Of a DNA stretch of 64,000 bases, positions 10,950 to 23,448 are shown piece after piece. The notes below the pieces were generated by a model that had not been told where the DNA came from, did no database searches, and worked only from the letters and a program-made list of their open reading frames with translations. This DNA is from Bagarius yarrelli. Lineage: Eukaryota > Chordata > Actinopteri > Siluriformes > Sisoridae. The stretch spans positions 2,492,810-2,556,809 of the forward strand of contig VCAZ01000044.1 of assembly GCA_005784505.1 (NCBI GenBank). The letters run 5' to 3'. Numbering within the stretch: the first letter of the stretch is position 1; every line of letters begins with the position of its first letter. The position numbers were made by a program, and so were the translations under genes.

Positions 10950-13900
10950 GTTCATTTTGTTATGTAGTTTATTTCCTAGTTGCATGTTGCATAAAGCTGA
11001 CGTTCCCGAGCCTAACCGGTTGTGGGTGAGTACCCGTTAATGGTGTACAACCTTTACGAGCGTGGATCACTGTTAGTTAGGGTTCCAAAGCCGGGGAACT
11101 TTGTCAATGAAGAGGTGGGATACACAAAACAAGTGTATATTTTAACCTCAAACCTTTCCTCCTGGAGAAAACAAAGTCCCTGTTAGCCACCGTCGTGTAA
11201 AGCATAAAACTTGAGGGGAAGATCCTTACCGTAACGAGCATTACCGCGAACGTATATGGCACAAAATTTCAACCCATGAACGCAAGCGGGTTACACTATG
11301 TAACTAGACATGATATTGTGGGCGATAAACGAGATAAAAAACAACGAGAATTTCACGGTAAAGTCCTTGGGCCATAGGGGGACCAATCGAAAGCAATTTA
11401 CGTTTTAGCAAATTTAACTTGTTGTCGTTAGAAATTGTTCTGCTAGACACCACCGTCTTGTGTAAAGCACGTTTGGAGACGCTACCCTACTAACGAGCGA
11501 AAACATTAACCGCTCATAAGCGCCATTTCCAATCGCGATTAAGAACTCCGCGTTTTCCTACGTCGTAAACACACATCGTTACGACTAGACATTATTCATC
11601 TCTGGATGCCATATGTAATTTAGTACTTTCTCTGATAGCTGGTAAACCATGTAACAGGGTGCTGTTACGTACTGTAAATCATCCTGCTAGTATTGACGTT
11701 TTAGTTAGAACCATGTAATTAGAGGGCTAATGTGTCGTGTTCGACAGTTTTTCCGAGTCAAAAGGGGACTTAACGCATGTTCGAAAAGACATAGAGAAGG
11801 AAGTGTCAAGCGGGACAGCGTGCGTTTTGGCTGTGGGAGCTGCTTAAAAGGTTGTGCATGTTTGAGAGGAAAAACAGAAAAAAATTGAATTGTCTGTGTA
11901 ACAAAAAAACAGGGGCAGTGAACGTTTCAAACAAAAAAGAGCAGTCTGAGAAAAAAAAAAAAAAGACCCAGTGATAAAAGAGTGGGTGGTACACCGTGTG
12001 GTGTTAGTTAGCCGCCAAACCTTTACATTAGCTCGATAACTTAGCTCCTTCACTCGGGTTCGCAGCAAACTTTGTCGAATTGAAGATTTGCTTTATCATG
12101 AGTTAAAATGCGATTAAGTATATGTAGTTTAACCCTCACGTGTTTTCTCCTTGTGGGTCTACAAAGCTAGCGTTGTTAGCTGCTAATTGGTAGCCATCCG
12201 TTCCTGTGTAAAGCAAGTTTGGAGACGCTAGCTAGCTAACGGAGCATTAACCGCTCGAATAATGTCCAAACATCGAGCGTATTAATAAACTTCCGCGTTT
12301 TCCTGTCTGGGTTACACACATCGATACTAACTAGACATTATTTCAATCACTGGATTCAGTAACACATTTAATTTAGTATTAAACTGAGAGCTGGTAAACC
12401 GGTAATCAGAAGGTTGAGCTTTTATTGTCGTTGAATTTTCAGTCCTGGCACTATTAATTGACCCTGTAGTTTAAACCGTGGTGCTGTTTTTGTTTGAACA
12501 GTGTGTGTGTGAGAGAGAGTGAATTTCTGTGGTGTGTTTTTCAGATTTCGAGAAGAAAGGAAAGAAGGAAGTGTCTCCCGCTTTGGACCAGTTTCTGTGC
12601 CATGTTGCAAAGACCGGCGAGACCATGTAAGTTAGGGGCCCCTAAACTTTTTTTTTTTTTCAGTGAGGGCAACATCATTCCTTTACACTCAACAAAAAAC
12701 TTCTCTTGCCATCAACACACACGATCATTACACACAGGATAAGCTTACACTTCACATTACACTTTTTTTTGTCTTATTGTATTTCCTATTGTTAATTCTT
12801 TAGTTGGTTTATAATGGTACAGCGGTGTAATTTATTTACATTTATTTCAATAAAGCACTTCAGAACTAAACGTAACTCCTAAATTGGTTTATAATTGTGT
12901 TAAGACAGCGCCAACTAATGAGCATTACTGTTCACGTAGACTTATAAAAGATCAAATCCACCGATTAGACAAAGGTGGGGGTTTTTTTTTTGCATTTGAC
13001 AAACAATAATGACTTGTTATTTCTCTGATTTTCCTGCTGGCCGGTGTGCAGTAGCACCTGCTGAATAATGCAACGTTTCTATGAATGTGCTGTTCTGTTG
13101 GTAGGTGAATCTAACAAAGAATTAGGCTATGTTAATAACTAAGGAGATTTTAGTTTGAAAGCCAACCCCGGATGTAAATCATGTTAAAAACGGCTCCGCC
13201 CAGCTTTCTGTCTAACATGGACAAACCAGAATTAGGAGTGTCATCAATCCGGAGGTCGCCCATATTGGTGACACAGAATTCAACAAAATCCCAGCTTTGG
13301 CTGATTATTACCAATGAAAAATGGCCACTTATTGTCTTGTTTGACTGTAGTGATCAGACTAGGAAAAACATCTGGACAGCTATAGACCATGAAAAGTGTT
13401 GAAAGGAATAAAGTGTTCATTATAGTCCATTTTGAAGCAGGATTTCCAGAGCACAAATCTTCACAATATTTGTGTTTTTCAAATTTCGAATGTAGTTAAT
13501 GGTACTATTATTCTTATCATATCACGTGTCTTTGATGAGCCCCTCTCACCTTTCCCCACACCAACTAGTTAGCGTTATAGACCCTTACAATTTGTAAAGT
13601 GTGGTCTTTAGTTGTGTATTGACTTGGTTTAAGAACGAGGTAGAAGAATGTCGTGATAAGAAATAGAAGGAGCCAGTTTGTAGCAAGCTTTACCAACTTA
13701 TATTATACCAAAACATGACCTAGGTGAAAACACACTATTGTTCTGAAGCATAGTTTTGTTTCTATTAAATATCATAGATTAGACAAGTGTGTCATATGAT
13801 TGATTTCCAGAAAACTGATATCCTTTATTTGCTTGTACATATGGAACGATTACATGGTTGTGTTTTTTTTCCTCTCTTTCTGTAGGGTCTCATGGTTACA

Positions 13901-16900
13901 GTTCAAAAGTTACTTTATGTTCAAACTTGAGAAAGTGATGGAAGACTTCCGAGCTTCAGCGCCCGAGCAGAGAGGACCCGCGAACCCTAACGTGGAGTCT
14001 GTCCCGTTCGAGGAGATGAAAGAAAGAATACTGAAGATTGTCAATGGTTACAACGGGTGAGTAGACCTGTCCGAAGGTGGGCAAATCATCTTTAACTCTT
14101 CAGAAGATCCAGTGTGACATCCAGTTTAGGGATGGGAGTTTGATTACAATTTTTTAATCACTTATCAGAAACATTAAGGATATTTAGCTATTTATTGTTA
14201 CTTTTATTACCTCTAGTAGCAAAAAATTCCAAAGAACGCATGTTTCTTCTTTACAATGAAGTTATTTAGTCCTTGCATATTTTTGCGGCTCTTAATTATT
14301 GTATTATTTAAAAAACCGTGATGCATGTTCCAATGCTTTCAGGTGTTTTGCTGTAATAAGAGCAAAACGCAGCACCACAGTGCATGCTGTCTAAAACCCT
14401 TCCATTTTTCTTTCACTTTCGTAAAGATCAACGGTTAAATGCTTTGAATGTGGGAATTTTTATTGGTAAGTGAGAGATATTAGCATGTCTTATACAAAAC
14501 AAGGAAGTGCGGTTGGTTGTTGTATTCGTTATATTTTGGGCAGGGCATTTACAATGACACTATCTAATCCAGTCGCATAATTTGTTGAACACTACATTTT
14601 AAACTGTTGAAAGTGTGACTTAATGCATTTACCACAGACGAAACTCGTCTATATGGATATATAGATTTTAAAAAATCATTAGTAAAGATAAAGGATGCCT
14701 ATTTATATGATGACATTTACACAAAATGTCAGGTAGTAGTAATTGTTCAAAAGGGTATATAAGAAAGGTAAATCAATAACAATAAAATTATGGTTAAATA
14801 AAGTAGATTACATAACAAAAATGTAATAGAACTTAAACAAATAAAAAGGGTGAGTTTTACACTGTGTTGTCTCCCTAAATAATTGACTGGATTATAGCAG
14901 AGCTGATCTTTTCCATTTTAAGTGCAGGTTGAATGTCAAAAATCAATTAGTGATTGGTAGGAGGGCTAATCAGAATTAGGAGAATTAATTGGAATTAGTC
15001 TCCTAACCAATATATTCACCAAGGCTACACCAGCCACCTGCAAAGTGGTCAGTTTGACGGGCTCTGGTAACACAGCATACATTGCTGTTAAGAATTCAAG
15101 TCAAACAATCAGGGACACAGCCAGAAAGAGTATCTTGGGGGGAAAGAAATAAGAGTATGAGAAATAGGGAAAAAATTTTTTTGCATGATATTGCTAGACA
15201 ATGTTTCAGATGTTGTGTTGCCGTCACGCTAGAGCTCGACTGATATATCAGTTTGCTGGTTTTCTTGGCCGATATGAGCCCATCACACACGCATCACACG
15301 CTGCGAATATGCTGCCAATATTACCTTTTTTAACAGATAAAATGAGATAAAAGCGCAGATAAAATGCTTGAAATGGTGTACTTACTTAGTTTGTCCAGCA
15401 GAGGGTTCATGCGCCGTTGATTGCTTCTGGCGACCAGCCAACTCGGTAAAGACGTCTCTTGTTCTGGCAGTGTCAGACAAGCAGTCAAGCGTCTCTTAAA
15501 ACTGGCATGTCACTTATGCTTATCATGCCACATTTTATAAGTCAGAAAAGTCTGCCCGTAACGTTGTAGTCAGTCAGGAATTTTCCTGCTTTTGATATTC
15601 AAAAATTAGTCCAAAGTTGATGAGTAAATGGGATTTCTAAGTTATATAAATGACTGCTAAGCTTGTCGTAGCGCATGTGTAAACTGAAGGGAGAGAAACC
15701 CGAGTATTCTCTCTCTTCTTTCTCTATCGGATGAAAGGCCAGATTTGACATCATAAAAAGGCAACTGACATGATGGTGAAAGGTAGAATCTTTTGCGGGT
15801 GCGAACAGGATTAAAACTTGTGTATTGCTGGTGGTAACGGGAGAAAATAATGTATTTTTATTGGCAGCAGAACTGAGTCTTGCAGGGCTGAGTCTCTTTA
15901 TCATGTGGTGTATTTTAGAGAATGTTTGTCCCCTGAATTACCAATGGGTGTGAATTGTGCTGAAAATGTCTCCTTATCATCTCTGACATGCCGCTAACAT
16001 AAACCGCACATTTAATAAACTGGAATAATAATCATCAGTAAGGTATTCCGTCGTGACACATTATTTTCATTGTTCTAACACGTCTGCCAATGTCCAATCC
16101 GCAGCCTAGTGACTTCTTTGAACTGATTCATTTTTAGTTAAAACAAGTGGGCTGTTTAACACTGAAATCATGTACAAATCATTTACTCAGAAATACACTT
16201 TAGAAATTAGTTGGTAAGTTTGTTTACCCTATTCAGCAAGAGTGGTGAGTAGACTTAATCCACAGTATTTTCAATTTTCTTTTTTAAGACAATGTGTAGT
16301 AACCTGCCTATAAAATTTAGTTCAGATAGAATTGCGTAATCCAGACACAAAAATGGAATTTACTGTACATTTTTGATGCATAAGAATAGGTCAATATATG
16401 TAAATCATATTTATACAAAGTAAACAGAAATTTACTGTTTATTTCACTATCATATTGGATAAGTTTTCTGTTAAATTGTTAAATATTCTGCCTCCTCAAG
16501 AATATCTTCCGAATACATAAAGATTTTTTTAACCTCACTAATATCAGCACACAAAAACCCATATCGGTTGGGCTCCAACACACACAAACGGCAAGCAACC
16601 ATGTGCACTACCACGCTATGTTGCGCTATGTTTTTAATTTGTAAAAACATGCATTTCGGGTTGCCTGCAGCGGCTACAATAATGCTGTCCTCCTTTGGTT
16701 GATACAACCTGTTAAACTCTTTGCTGATTGGCTTGCATGACAATGTGTCATGAGATTTTCAAGAGGCAATTGAACATTGTGTATTTGCAGAAAACGCGTT
16801 GCCCAATTCACATTTTATTTCACCTGATACAAATTGACCTCTTTTTTTTTTTTTGGTCTGACCAAAGCATTAGATTAACACAGAATAATAGTCGTAGATT

Positions 16901-19538
16901 TGCACATTGATATTCCTAGTAATACTGGACTAGCCTGGTTTCCTCACTAAACCCTTCATTCAGTTCTTGCCATAAAGGGTGGATTGTAAAAGGGCAGGAG
17001 GTGAGATCGGACTTTCTTACACCCGATAAGTGTATAGACTGAGAAAATTTTTTGTATGGGAAGAGACATCTGTGATTGCTTTATTTGGAATATATATATG
17101 TGTATATATATGTGTGTGTGTGTGTGACACTTAAGAATGCAAACAAACACTGTGCTACAGCAAAGCAACCTATCCGGCATTCAGTTTCCATTACATATTA
17201 AAAAAAGAGTAAGGTATTATTACCTGTAATAAGATTTTGGGTTTATTTTAATGCCCTTATTGCTCATGGTTTTACAAAAACAAAATTATGCTTAGTTACT
17301 TAACAGTAAAATGTGTTTCCCCACAGAATTCCTTTCACTATCCAGCGGTTGTGCGAGCTCCTTACAGATCCAAAAAGGAACTACACGGGGACAGAGAAAT
17401 TTCTGAGAGGGGTTGAGAAGGTAAGAACAGTCTGTATGGATCATTTAAATAAATGTTTATCTGGATAGTTACATCAAGTCAAAGTAAAATACATTCCTTG
17501 GTTCTAATCAGGTAATAGTATCATGGGTTAAGTGTTTAAAAGCCTTTTATTGCTTAAGCAGATGCTAGTAAATCCATTTCAAGACACATTTAGAAACAAT
17601 GATTTTTCAACATTAACATGTTCTGTAAAAATAATCTGGGTATTTAGTCTAGAAAGGGTCTGTGTGTGTGCAGGTGAAATAAAGTGTTGACACTACTGCC
17701 CAGGTGACTAAACATTTAATAAGATAAACCAGTCTTTCTGTAACATTAGTTATAAGGAATTATTGCTATTAAAACAGTGTTAAAGTTTGGGGATGAATGC
17801 TTAAATTTGATTTGAGTTTTTTTTTCTTTTCCTAGAACGTGATGGTGGTCAGTTGTGTATATCCCACCTCTGAGTGAGTAATACATTTGTGGAAAATTAT
17901 TTTAGTAGTTTTATTCATATACAGAAAAGTTTGTTTTTTTTTCTCTCTCTTTAAATCATTAGGAAAAATGGATGTAGCGGTGTGAACAGAATGAATGGAG
18001 TCATGTTGCCAGGTAGCACATCTCTGTTTACAGAAAGGTAAATTAGACTATCATTGCCAATGGATTTCTATTATTACATTATATCTGTCAAAGTAAATAC
18101 AGTGTTTAGCTATACATTTAGCTTAGTTTTAAACTCCCTTGTAACCTTCAGGAAAGTGAATGGGCCTGGAACACCACGGCCAATGAACAGACTGAAAATT
18201 TCTCCATCTGGTTCGTTGGCCACAAATGGACTGCTGGACAGCACAGAAAACAAAGACTCAAGCACAACAACTGGTCACAACAAAGCATCTGGGTAAACTT
18301 CACTTGCTTTTCCTACTTTTCAATTGGTCTCTTTTTTTTTTTTCCTAATTAGTTGTTTGACACTAGCATTAAGACTCATTAAAACAGTCATTTAAAAATG
18401 CAATTTGTATTTACTCAGTTTATCTCTGTGCCATTTTACAATTTGTTCAATGATGTCACTGATTTAACTGCGACAAATATACAACAAAATAATATAAAAA
18501 AAAGGGGGCAATACCTTTTTACAGCACTGCATACATATTTGAGTATGAGTTGCTGCAGTATTTATTTTTGAAACTCCCACATTTAATCCTTCATGACCTG
18601 TATGTTTTTCAGTGATGCTCCTGTGTCAGGCCCTGAGTCTCCACTGAATAGCTGCATAAAGAACAAACATTCAGACGAGGAAGAAAACCCAGAGGAAGAA
18701 CAGCAGGAGGTAAAGAGGCTCAAGTTCAGTGAGGAAGGCGGTGAGGAGGAAGAGGAGGATGAGGAAGATGCTGAAGGTGAATCGGTTGATAAGACTGCTC
18801 AATCTGAGGGGGTGTGTGATACGTCGAAAAATGTAGACTCCCCATCATCCATGACACCGGATGAAGATGAAGGGCATGAGAAAGAGCAAGAAGATGCCAG
18901 TTCTACAGCAGCTTGTGAGGACCAAGGTATCATCTAAAAATATTTAGTTCTGCGTTTAACCTCCATTAGATTACAAAAGCACATTTAACACTTGTGTACT
19001 ATTTATATACAGGTAGATGTGTTAACATAAATATCATCTCAGTTATCTAGCCCATCATTAAATTAAATGTATATAAAGTAGCTTAAGAAAGAATAATGAA
19101 CAGCATATGTTTTAAATTGTTGTTATGCTAACCATTGGTTGAGGTGGAATTGTGAACTAAACACACAGCTATTGTAATTATTAAACCAGTTTTTGTTCCT
19201 TAAATCAAAGTCTGTGTTTAGAGCCTTTCAATTTTGTGTCTGCAGAGCCATCCAGCACGCAATCAGACTGTGCAGAGAGGGAGGTTCCTTCCGGTTCTGC
19301 GCAGGAACCTAGTGACATGGACCAGTCTGAGCAGACAGCTCCTGCTTCCAGCCCTGAGAAGCAGGAGGAGGAGTCTAGCGAGCCGGACAGTAGCAGCAGC
19401 AGCACTAACGAGCATGCTGCCGGCCCTGCTGCATCTTCTGACTCCACCCCCACTAGCGCAGACTCACCCACAGAGGGCAGTGTGGAGTTGGGGGAGCTAG
19501 ATATGGAAAACACAGAAGAGCCTATGGAGCAGGATTAA
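10912..19538 (+). CDS. ppp4r2: protein phosphatase 4 regulatory subunit 2, nine coding exons
   Basis: PPP4R2 binds the PP4 catalytic subunit, and with PP4R3 forms the complex that dephosphorylates DNA-damage and centrosome substrates. Coding exons: 10912-10949, 12545-12626, 13886-14056, 17327-17420, 17836-17873, 17963-18037, 18152-18292, 18613-18926 and 19246-19538. The conserved N-terminal domain (about residues 1-150) is clear: DFEKKGKKEV, LDQFLCHVAKTGET, FKLEKVMEDFRASAPEQRG, MKERILKIVNGYNG, IPFTIQRLCELLTDPKRNY and FLRGVEKNVMVVSCVYPTSE. Then comes GPGTPRPMNR, followed by a low-complexity acidic, Ser-rich tail ending EPMEQD, the family's typical C-terminus. Phases of exons 2 to 9 all agree. 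Exon 1 is the exception: the ATG at 10912 is one frame off from the LEALK-DFEKK reading, seemingly because of two extra CA units. Without those four bases the product would be about 413 aa, close to the roughly 417 aa of the human protein. Paralogue (a or b) not assigned. Confidence 0.93.
11165..12402. repeat. diverged local triplication in ppp4r2 intron 1
   Basis: Three related blocks lie at about 11165-11320, 11441-11655 and 12180-12402. All share 'gtgtaaagca', an 'acgagcattaac'-like block, and 'actagacat'. The second and third also share 'gtttggagacgcta', 'cgcgttttcct' and 'gagctggtaaacc'-like segments in the same order. They are old and diverged, and I see no terminal repeats or coding capacity. 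Confidence 0.7.
12545..12626 (+). CDS. ppp4r2: ppp4r2 coding exon 2
   Basis: Acceptor 'gtgtttttcag', donor GTAAGT. It encodes DFEKKGKKEV, S-P-A and LDQFLCHVAKTGET, almost identical to the human family member. It begins and ends within split codons (2 bases in, 2 bases out). Confidence 0.93.
13886..14056 (+). CDS. ppp4r2: ppp4r2 coding exon 3
   Basis: Acceptor 'tttctgtag', donor GTGAGT. It reads W-L-Q-F-K-S-Y-F-M then FKLEKVMEDFRASAPEQRG, NPNVESVPFEEMKERILKIV and NGYNG, the most conserved part of the subunit. Confidence 0.94.
15229..16579. mobile_element. possible TIR-bounded DNA transposon relic in ppp4r2 intron 3
   Basis: The left end 'ctagagctcgactgatat' (15229-15246) and the inverted right end 'atatcggttgggctccaa' (16561-16578, plus strand) match at about 13 of 18 positions when one is reverse-complemented. 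Between them the minus strand has two open frames, about 101 codons (15904-15599) and, overlapping the right end, about 90 codons (16743-16471), with no domain I recognise. No target-site duplication could be confirmed. Confidence 0.4.
17327..17420 (+). CDS. ppp4r2: ppp4r2 coding exon 4
   Basis: Acceptor 'ttccccacag', donor GTAAGA. It encodes IPFTIQRLCELLTDPKRNY and then the FLRGVEK block, ending in phase 0. Confidence 0.94.
17836..17873 (+). CDS. ppp4r2: ppp4r2 coding exon 5 (38 bp micro-exon)
   Basis: This short exon encodes NVMVVSCVYPTS plus two bases of a split codon. It is bounded by 'tttcctag' and GTGAGT. Homology to the family and phase agreement on both sides support it. Confidence 0.9.
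17963..18037 (+). CDS. ppp4r2: ppp4r2 coding exon 6
   Basis: Acceptor 'aaatcattag', donor GTAAAT. It encodes E-K-N-G-C then NRMNGVMLPGS and ends F-T-E-R across the splice, matching the NRMNGVM segment of the family. Confidence 0.9.
18152..18292 (+). CDS. ppp4r2: ppp4r2 coding exon 7
   Basis: Acceptor 'taaccttcag', donor GTAAAC. It encodes VNGPGTPRPMNRLKISPSG then A-T-N-G-L, a proline/serine linker matching the GPGTPRP motif of the family. Confidence 0.92.
18613..18926 (+). CDS. ppp4r2: ppp4r2 coding exon 8 (acidic region)
   Basis: Acceptor 'tatgtttttcag', donor GTATCA. It encodes C-I-K-NKHSDEEENPEEEQQEVKRL, with the KRLKF basic spot inside long Glu/Asp stretches. Low complexity is usual here, and length varies between species. 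Confidence 0.9.
19246..19538 (+). CDS. ppp4r2: ppp4r2 terminal coding exon 9
   Basis: Acceptor 'ttgtgtctgcag'. It gives a Ser/Glu-rich tail with a short Ser run and ends TEEPMEQD then TAA (19536-19538). The EPMEQD end matches the vertebrate family C-terminus. Confidence 0.92.
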
Positions 19539-19959
19539 GGCACCTCTCCAAACACGGACTTTGTAGCATAAACATCAACCAGCCTGTGGAGATTTGAGAA
19601 CACACTAACAGTCACAGGATGGGTTCTTTAACTGAGCCCAACAAAGCCTTGTGGTCCAGCGTCACCTACTTTTTTTTTTCCAGTTCTTACCTGTTGTGGG
19701 TGGCTATGCTGGTGTACATATGTGATTTATTATTATTTTTTTTTTCTTTTCCTTTTTTTTCTTAGTTTTGTATTGAAGGTTTTAAACTGGAAGTTTCTCA
19801 TTCTTTTTTCCGTACACCCCAACCAAGTACCACTGAATGCAGCTGATCTTTAAAGGCATTTCCCCTTCTGTTATGAGGCAGGATGATCTCTCACTTTAGT
19901 TATCATTTGTTCATACTGTAGACGTGTAAGAGTACTGGGGCTTTTTTTCTTTTTTTTTT

Positions 19960-19991
<32 letters not shown>

Positions 19992-20680
19992 TCTTTTTTT
20001 CGTGATTCAGTTGCACAGATTTTCTAACCAGAACAGTCTCCTTTCTTTAACTGGTTTCCCAAAGACATAAGCGAGAGCCATCATTTCTGGCTCATTTTCA
20101 CTTTTTTCCCCTAATTGTTTGTGTTATCGTTATGGGTCTGATTGATATGTCTGTCTATGCATCCATGTGAAGCATGATCATCTTATCAACAAACACCCCC
20201 CTCCATCCTAATTTACCCCCTTTTTTTAAACTCTTGCTGTTACACTCTAGTCTGTAATGAAGGAGTTTTATTTAAAGGTACATGTACTTCATGGAAACAA
20301 TTTCAAGTGAATGATTTTTTTATTTTTTTTTTGATTCACAACAATAATTTATACGAACATTTCAACGAATCACTATTTTTGAATTTTTTGTTTTTGGAGA
20401 GTCTGAGCTCTAGTCCGATTTGAGCTAAAACTGTGTTTGTGAAAGTGTGTAAGTGTGAGGCACTCATGTCTATCCTACACTGTCTCACCAGTTACAACTG
20501 ACTGCCTCTAATGCACCTGTACTGTTTTGATATTTAGAATTTTAAAATTTCTGTAGTTTTGTAGGGCGTTGTGTTTACTGTTTGTGGAACCCTATTATTA
20601 TAAGGTCTATCTGTGTATACTGAATGCGTGTGCTTTCAATGCAGTATTCAGGTGAAGCAATAAATGTTCTGATTTTAAAT
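19539..20680 (+). other. ppp4r2: ppp4r2 3' UTR
   Basis: The sequence after the stop has no open frame and is very T-rich, with an interrupted poly-T tract at 19938-20000. An AATAAA signal at 20659-20664 probably marks the 3' end about 15-25 bases later. The exact cleavage site is inferred. Confidence 0.6.
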
Positions 20681-21037
20681 GTTGCAAATCAAGTGTTTTT
20701 TATGTCAAGTTGCATTTTAAGTGTATTTGCAGTGCAGACACACACACACACGGTAAGATATGAATTACTCGTGTTAACATGTTCCCAGATAAATACTCAA
20801 ATGGACCAATAACATGGGCGTCAGATTTCTAATGTTGCATTCCAGTTTATTTGGTATGGAGAGAAATACACAGCTATTTAAGATGTCTTGTTTGGTTTAG
20901 TTTAAATCTGACTGAAGATAAGCTATGGGGGGTGTCTGCCATTCAGCCAGAACATTAAAACATTAGCTAAATTGTTACCGGACAAAAAGTTTTTGTTTGA
21001 TTTCAAAAACAGACAAGTTTAAGGATCTAGGATTATG

Positions 21038-21135
21038 GGTTTAGTTCCCAGCACCACAAAGCTGCCACTGCTGGTGTCCTAAGCAAGGTCCTTAACTCTC
21101 TACTGCCCCTATAGTGCAATACAAATGAGGTAAAT
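21038..21135 (+). repeat. fish SINE relic (box B to middle block)
   Basis: 'ggtttagttcccagc', 'ctgctggtgtcctaagcaag', 'gtccttaactc' and 'tagtgcaatacaaatgag' follow the order of the fuller SINE copies; head and tail are missing. Confidence 0.55.
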
Positions 21136-21179
21136 GACACCAAGAAGCCTGCTAAAATATGCAATTGGCTGGAATTCTA

Positions 21180-21300
21180 TAGTGTTGGGAAGGTTACTTT
21201 GGAAATGTAATAGGTTACAGATTCAAATGTTATAAGTAGCGTAACTTTTTAATTACTTTATAATGTAAATTAACTAATTACATTCGACTACTAGGTCGTA
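21180..21300. repeat. interspersed repeat relic (gttgggaaggttac type)
   Basis: 'agtgttgggaaggttacttt' followed by AT-rich 'gtaact'/'taatta' blocks resembles a common fish repeat terminus. A similar start occurs at about 25084. Class unknown. Confidence 0.4.
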
Positions 21301-23227
21301 GTAGTAGCCTAAAACTTTCAGCCTCAATGTGGGTTAATGTCATTGGTGGACGTGTTGCGCTGTGAATTCAAACCAGAGAACCAATCAAAAGCATCAGATT
21401 ATCATCGCTTTAATACACGTCTTTAGCGGAAAAACAGGCGAAGTAACAACAAATTAATATTATGCAACATTTTCTAGATTCTAGATTTTTCTAGAAGTAA
21501 CTAATAATTTACTGCTACATTTATTTTATCATTAAATTACGTACCAAACGTTAATTTTATATTCTGCATATTATACATTTCAAAAACTTCACGTTATCCT
21601 CGAAATGCCAGAGGTGTAAAACATCCGAAGGCAATTCACTTCGTATGCTTTGGAATTGTCCTGTATTAAATCATTTTATGAGAATTAAATAAGTGATATA
21701 TCTACAAAGGTTATAGTCTTTCCAATCAATTATAATCCCAGAGTGTGGATATTAGGGGATACTCGTCTCATTTTAAAAGGTATTTTAGACTATTGGCTGA
21801 AATGGCTGGGAAAAAATATATACTAGTATACTAGTAAATTGGAAATCAACGCATTCTCTATCTAAAAAACAGTGTATCAACAAAAATTTTATTTTTATTT
21901 CCAAAAATTAAAAACTTTTACTTTTAACTAGATACCTCTAACACTGTATGTACTGTATATACTGTATACGTCTGAATTAAATTCAGCTTTTAGCACTCAA
22001 TGTCAGTTTTAATTCTTAGTAAATTTTGCCTAATTTTTCCTGACATTTGCTAAAATTGCTGTGTAGCTTCCATTAGGATTTCAGTGTCACGAGGGTGTCT
22101 GTAGCCCCTGTTCCTCACAAAGTCTGAAATTTACCCTGCCTCTCAAAGGAAATAAAAAGTGGATTTGTCTAAATCCAGCTATGATGCTTCGCAGCCTGCT
22201 GTGTTTAACTGTAGATGTTGAACACCAGTCTCTGGGGAAATAAGCCAGGTCACTTGGGTAATAGACAGAGCTCTTAAATCAAAAGGGGTGTCATTTAATT
22301 CAGATCTTCCACAGGCTGTTCCTCATTAAAAAGCGTTGAGCCTTTGTGGCTTAGGAGAATTTTCTAAGCGCAAGCTACTTACACTCAAACCCGAGGCAGT
22401 AGTGTCAATATGATAGGAACTGTCGGGTAGGTATTAGGGCATTGTGTGATATGCACACACTCTTAGCAGTCTGGCAGCTGCAACCCACCATATAGACCTT
22501 AGATATTGAAGACCTCTATAGGAAGTAGCTTTATTATAAAGAGAAAGAAAACATTCATTCGAAAATGTGATTTTATATCATTGTCCAGGAAATACTACTG
22601 GAGTATAACTTTTTTTTTCTCTGTTACTAATAATCAGTAAATCTGATCATTAAATAGACACTATTTATCCCAAATTGTACTATAAAATCGTACAAGTCTT
22701 ATTACAAAAGAACTAGTTTGGTTCAGACAGTCATAGTAGGCAGTTGTGTACTGATTGTGTAGCTATACGGTTCTCTCATCAGATGTGTCTAATAGTAGCT
22801 GCAAACAACCTTAACTGGAGAATGAGTATCGCTCTGGTGGTGGACGTGTACATTCGTTAGTATCATTAGTTCTCCTTTCACACCAGTCCAGTCAGTGTAC
22901 ATTTGGACTGACTGGATAACTGAATAACTCTGCACTGGTAAGTAGGAGTGTCAGACATTTAAAGTAAATGTAAATTTGTGGATTAGTGCGAATCTTCAAC
23001 ATATAGAATATGTGCAGTCTATATCCAATTAATTCCCTGGTGAACCTGGGAGTCAGACAGTTCCAGCTGTCTGACACAGAGTAAGTTAACAAAGAGTCAA
23101 AGCAGATAATGGCAGTTAGTCCTTATACAGCTCCATATAGTGTATATAAGGGTAGACACATGAAAAATAACGTTCACTGCAAATTCTATCATTTTTCCAT
23201 AATCAGGTAATCCATTAATTAATTAAT

Positions 23228-23448
23228 TCATCTTCTATACCCGTTTATTCCCTAATTCAGGGTCACATGGATCTGCTGAAGCCTATCCCAGAATCATCAC
23301 TCAACATACATGTTTTTGGACTGTGGGAGGAAAGCGGAGTACCCGGAGTAAACCCACACAAGCACGGGGAGAACATGCAAACTCCACACAGAAATGCCCC
23401 TGCCCGAGAATCAAACCTAGGGTTAGTTGCTAACCACCGTGCTGCCTA
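23228..23448 (-). repeat. fish interspersed repeat copy (gtttttggactgtgggagg family)
   Basis: It runs from 'cttctatacccgtttattcc' through 'catgtttttggactgtggga', 'gtacccggagtaaacccaca', 'gaacatgcaaactccacaca' to 'gaatcaaacctaggg'. A second copy in the same orientation is at 34928-35240; the opposite end is at 35805-35915. It is a widespread fish repeat whose class I cannot name safely. Confidence 0.75.
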
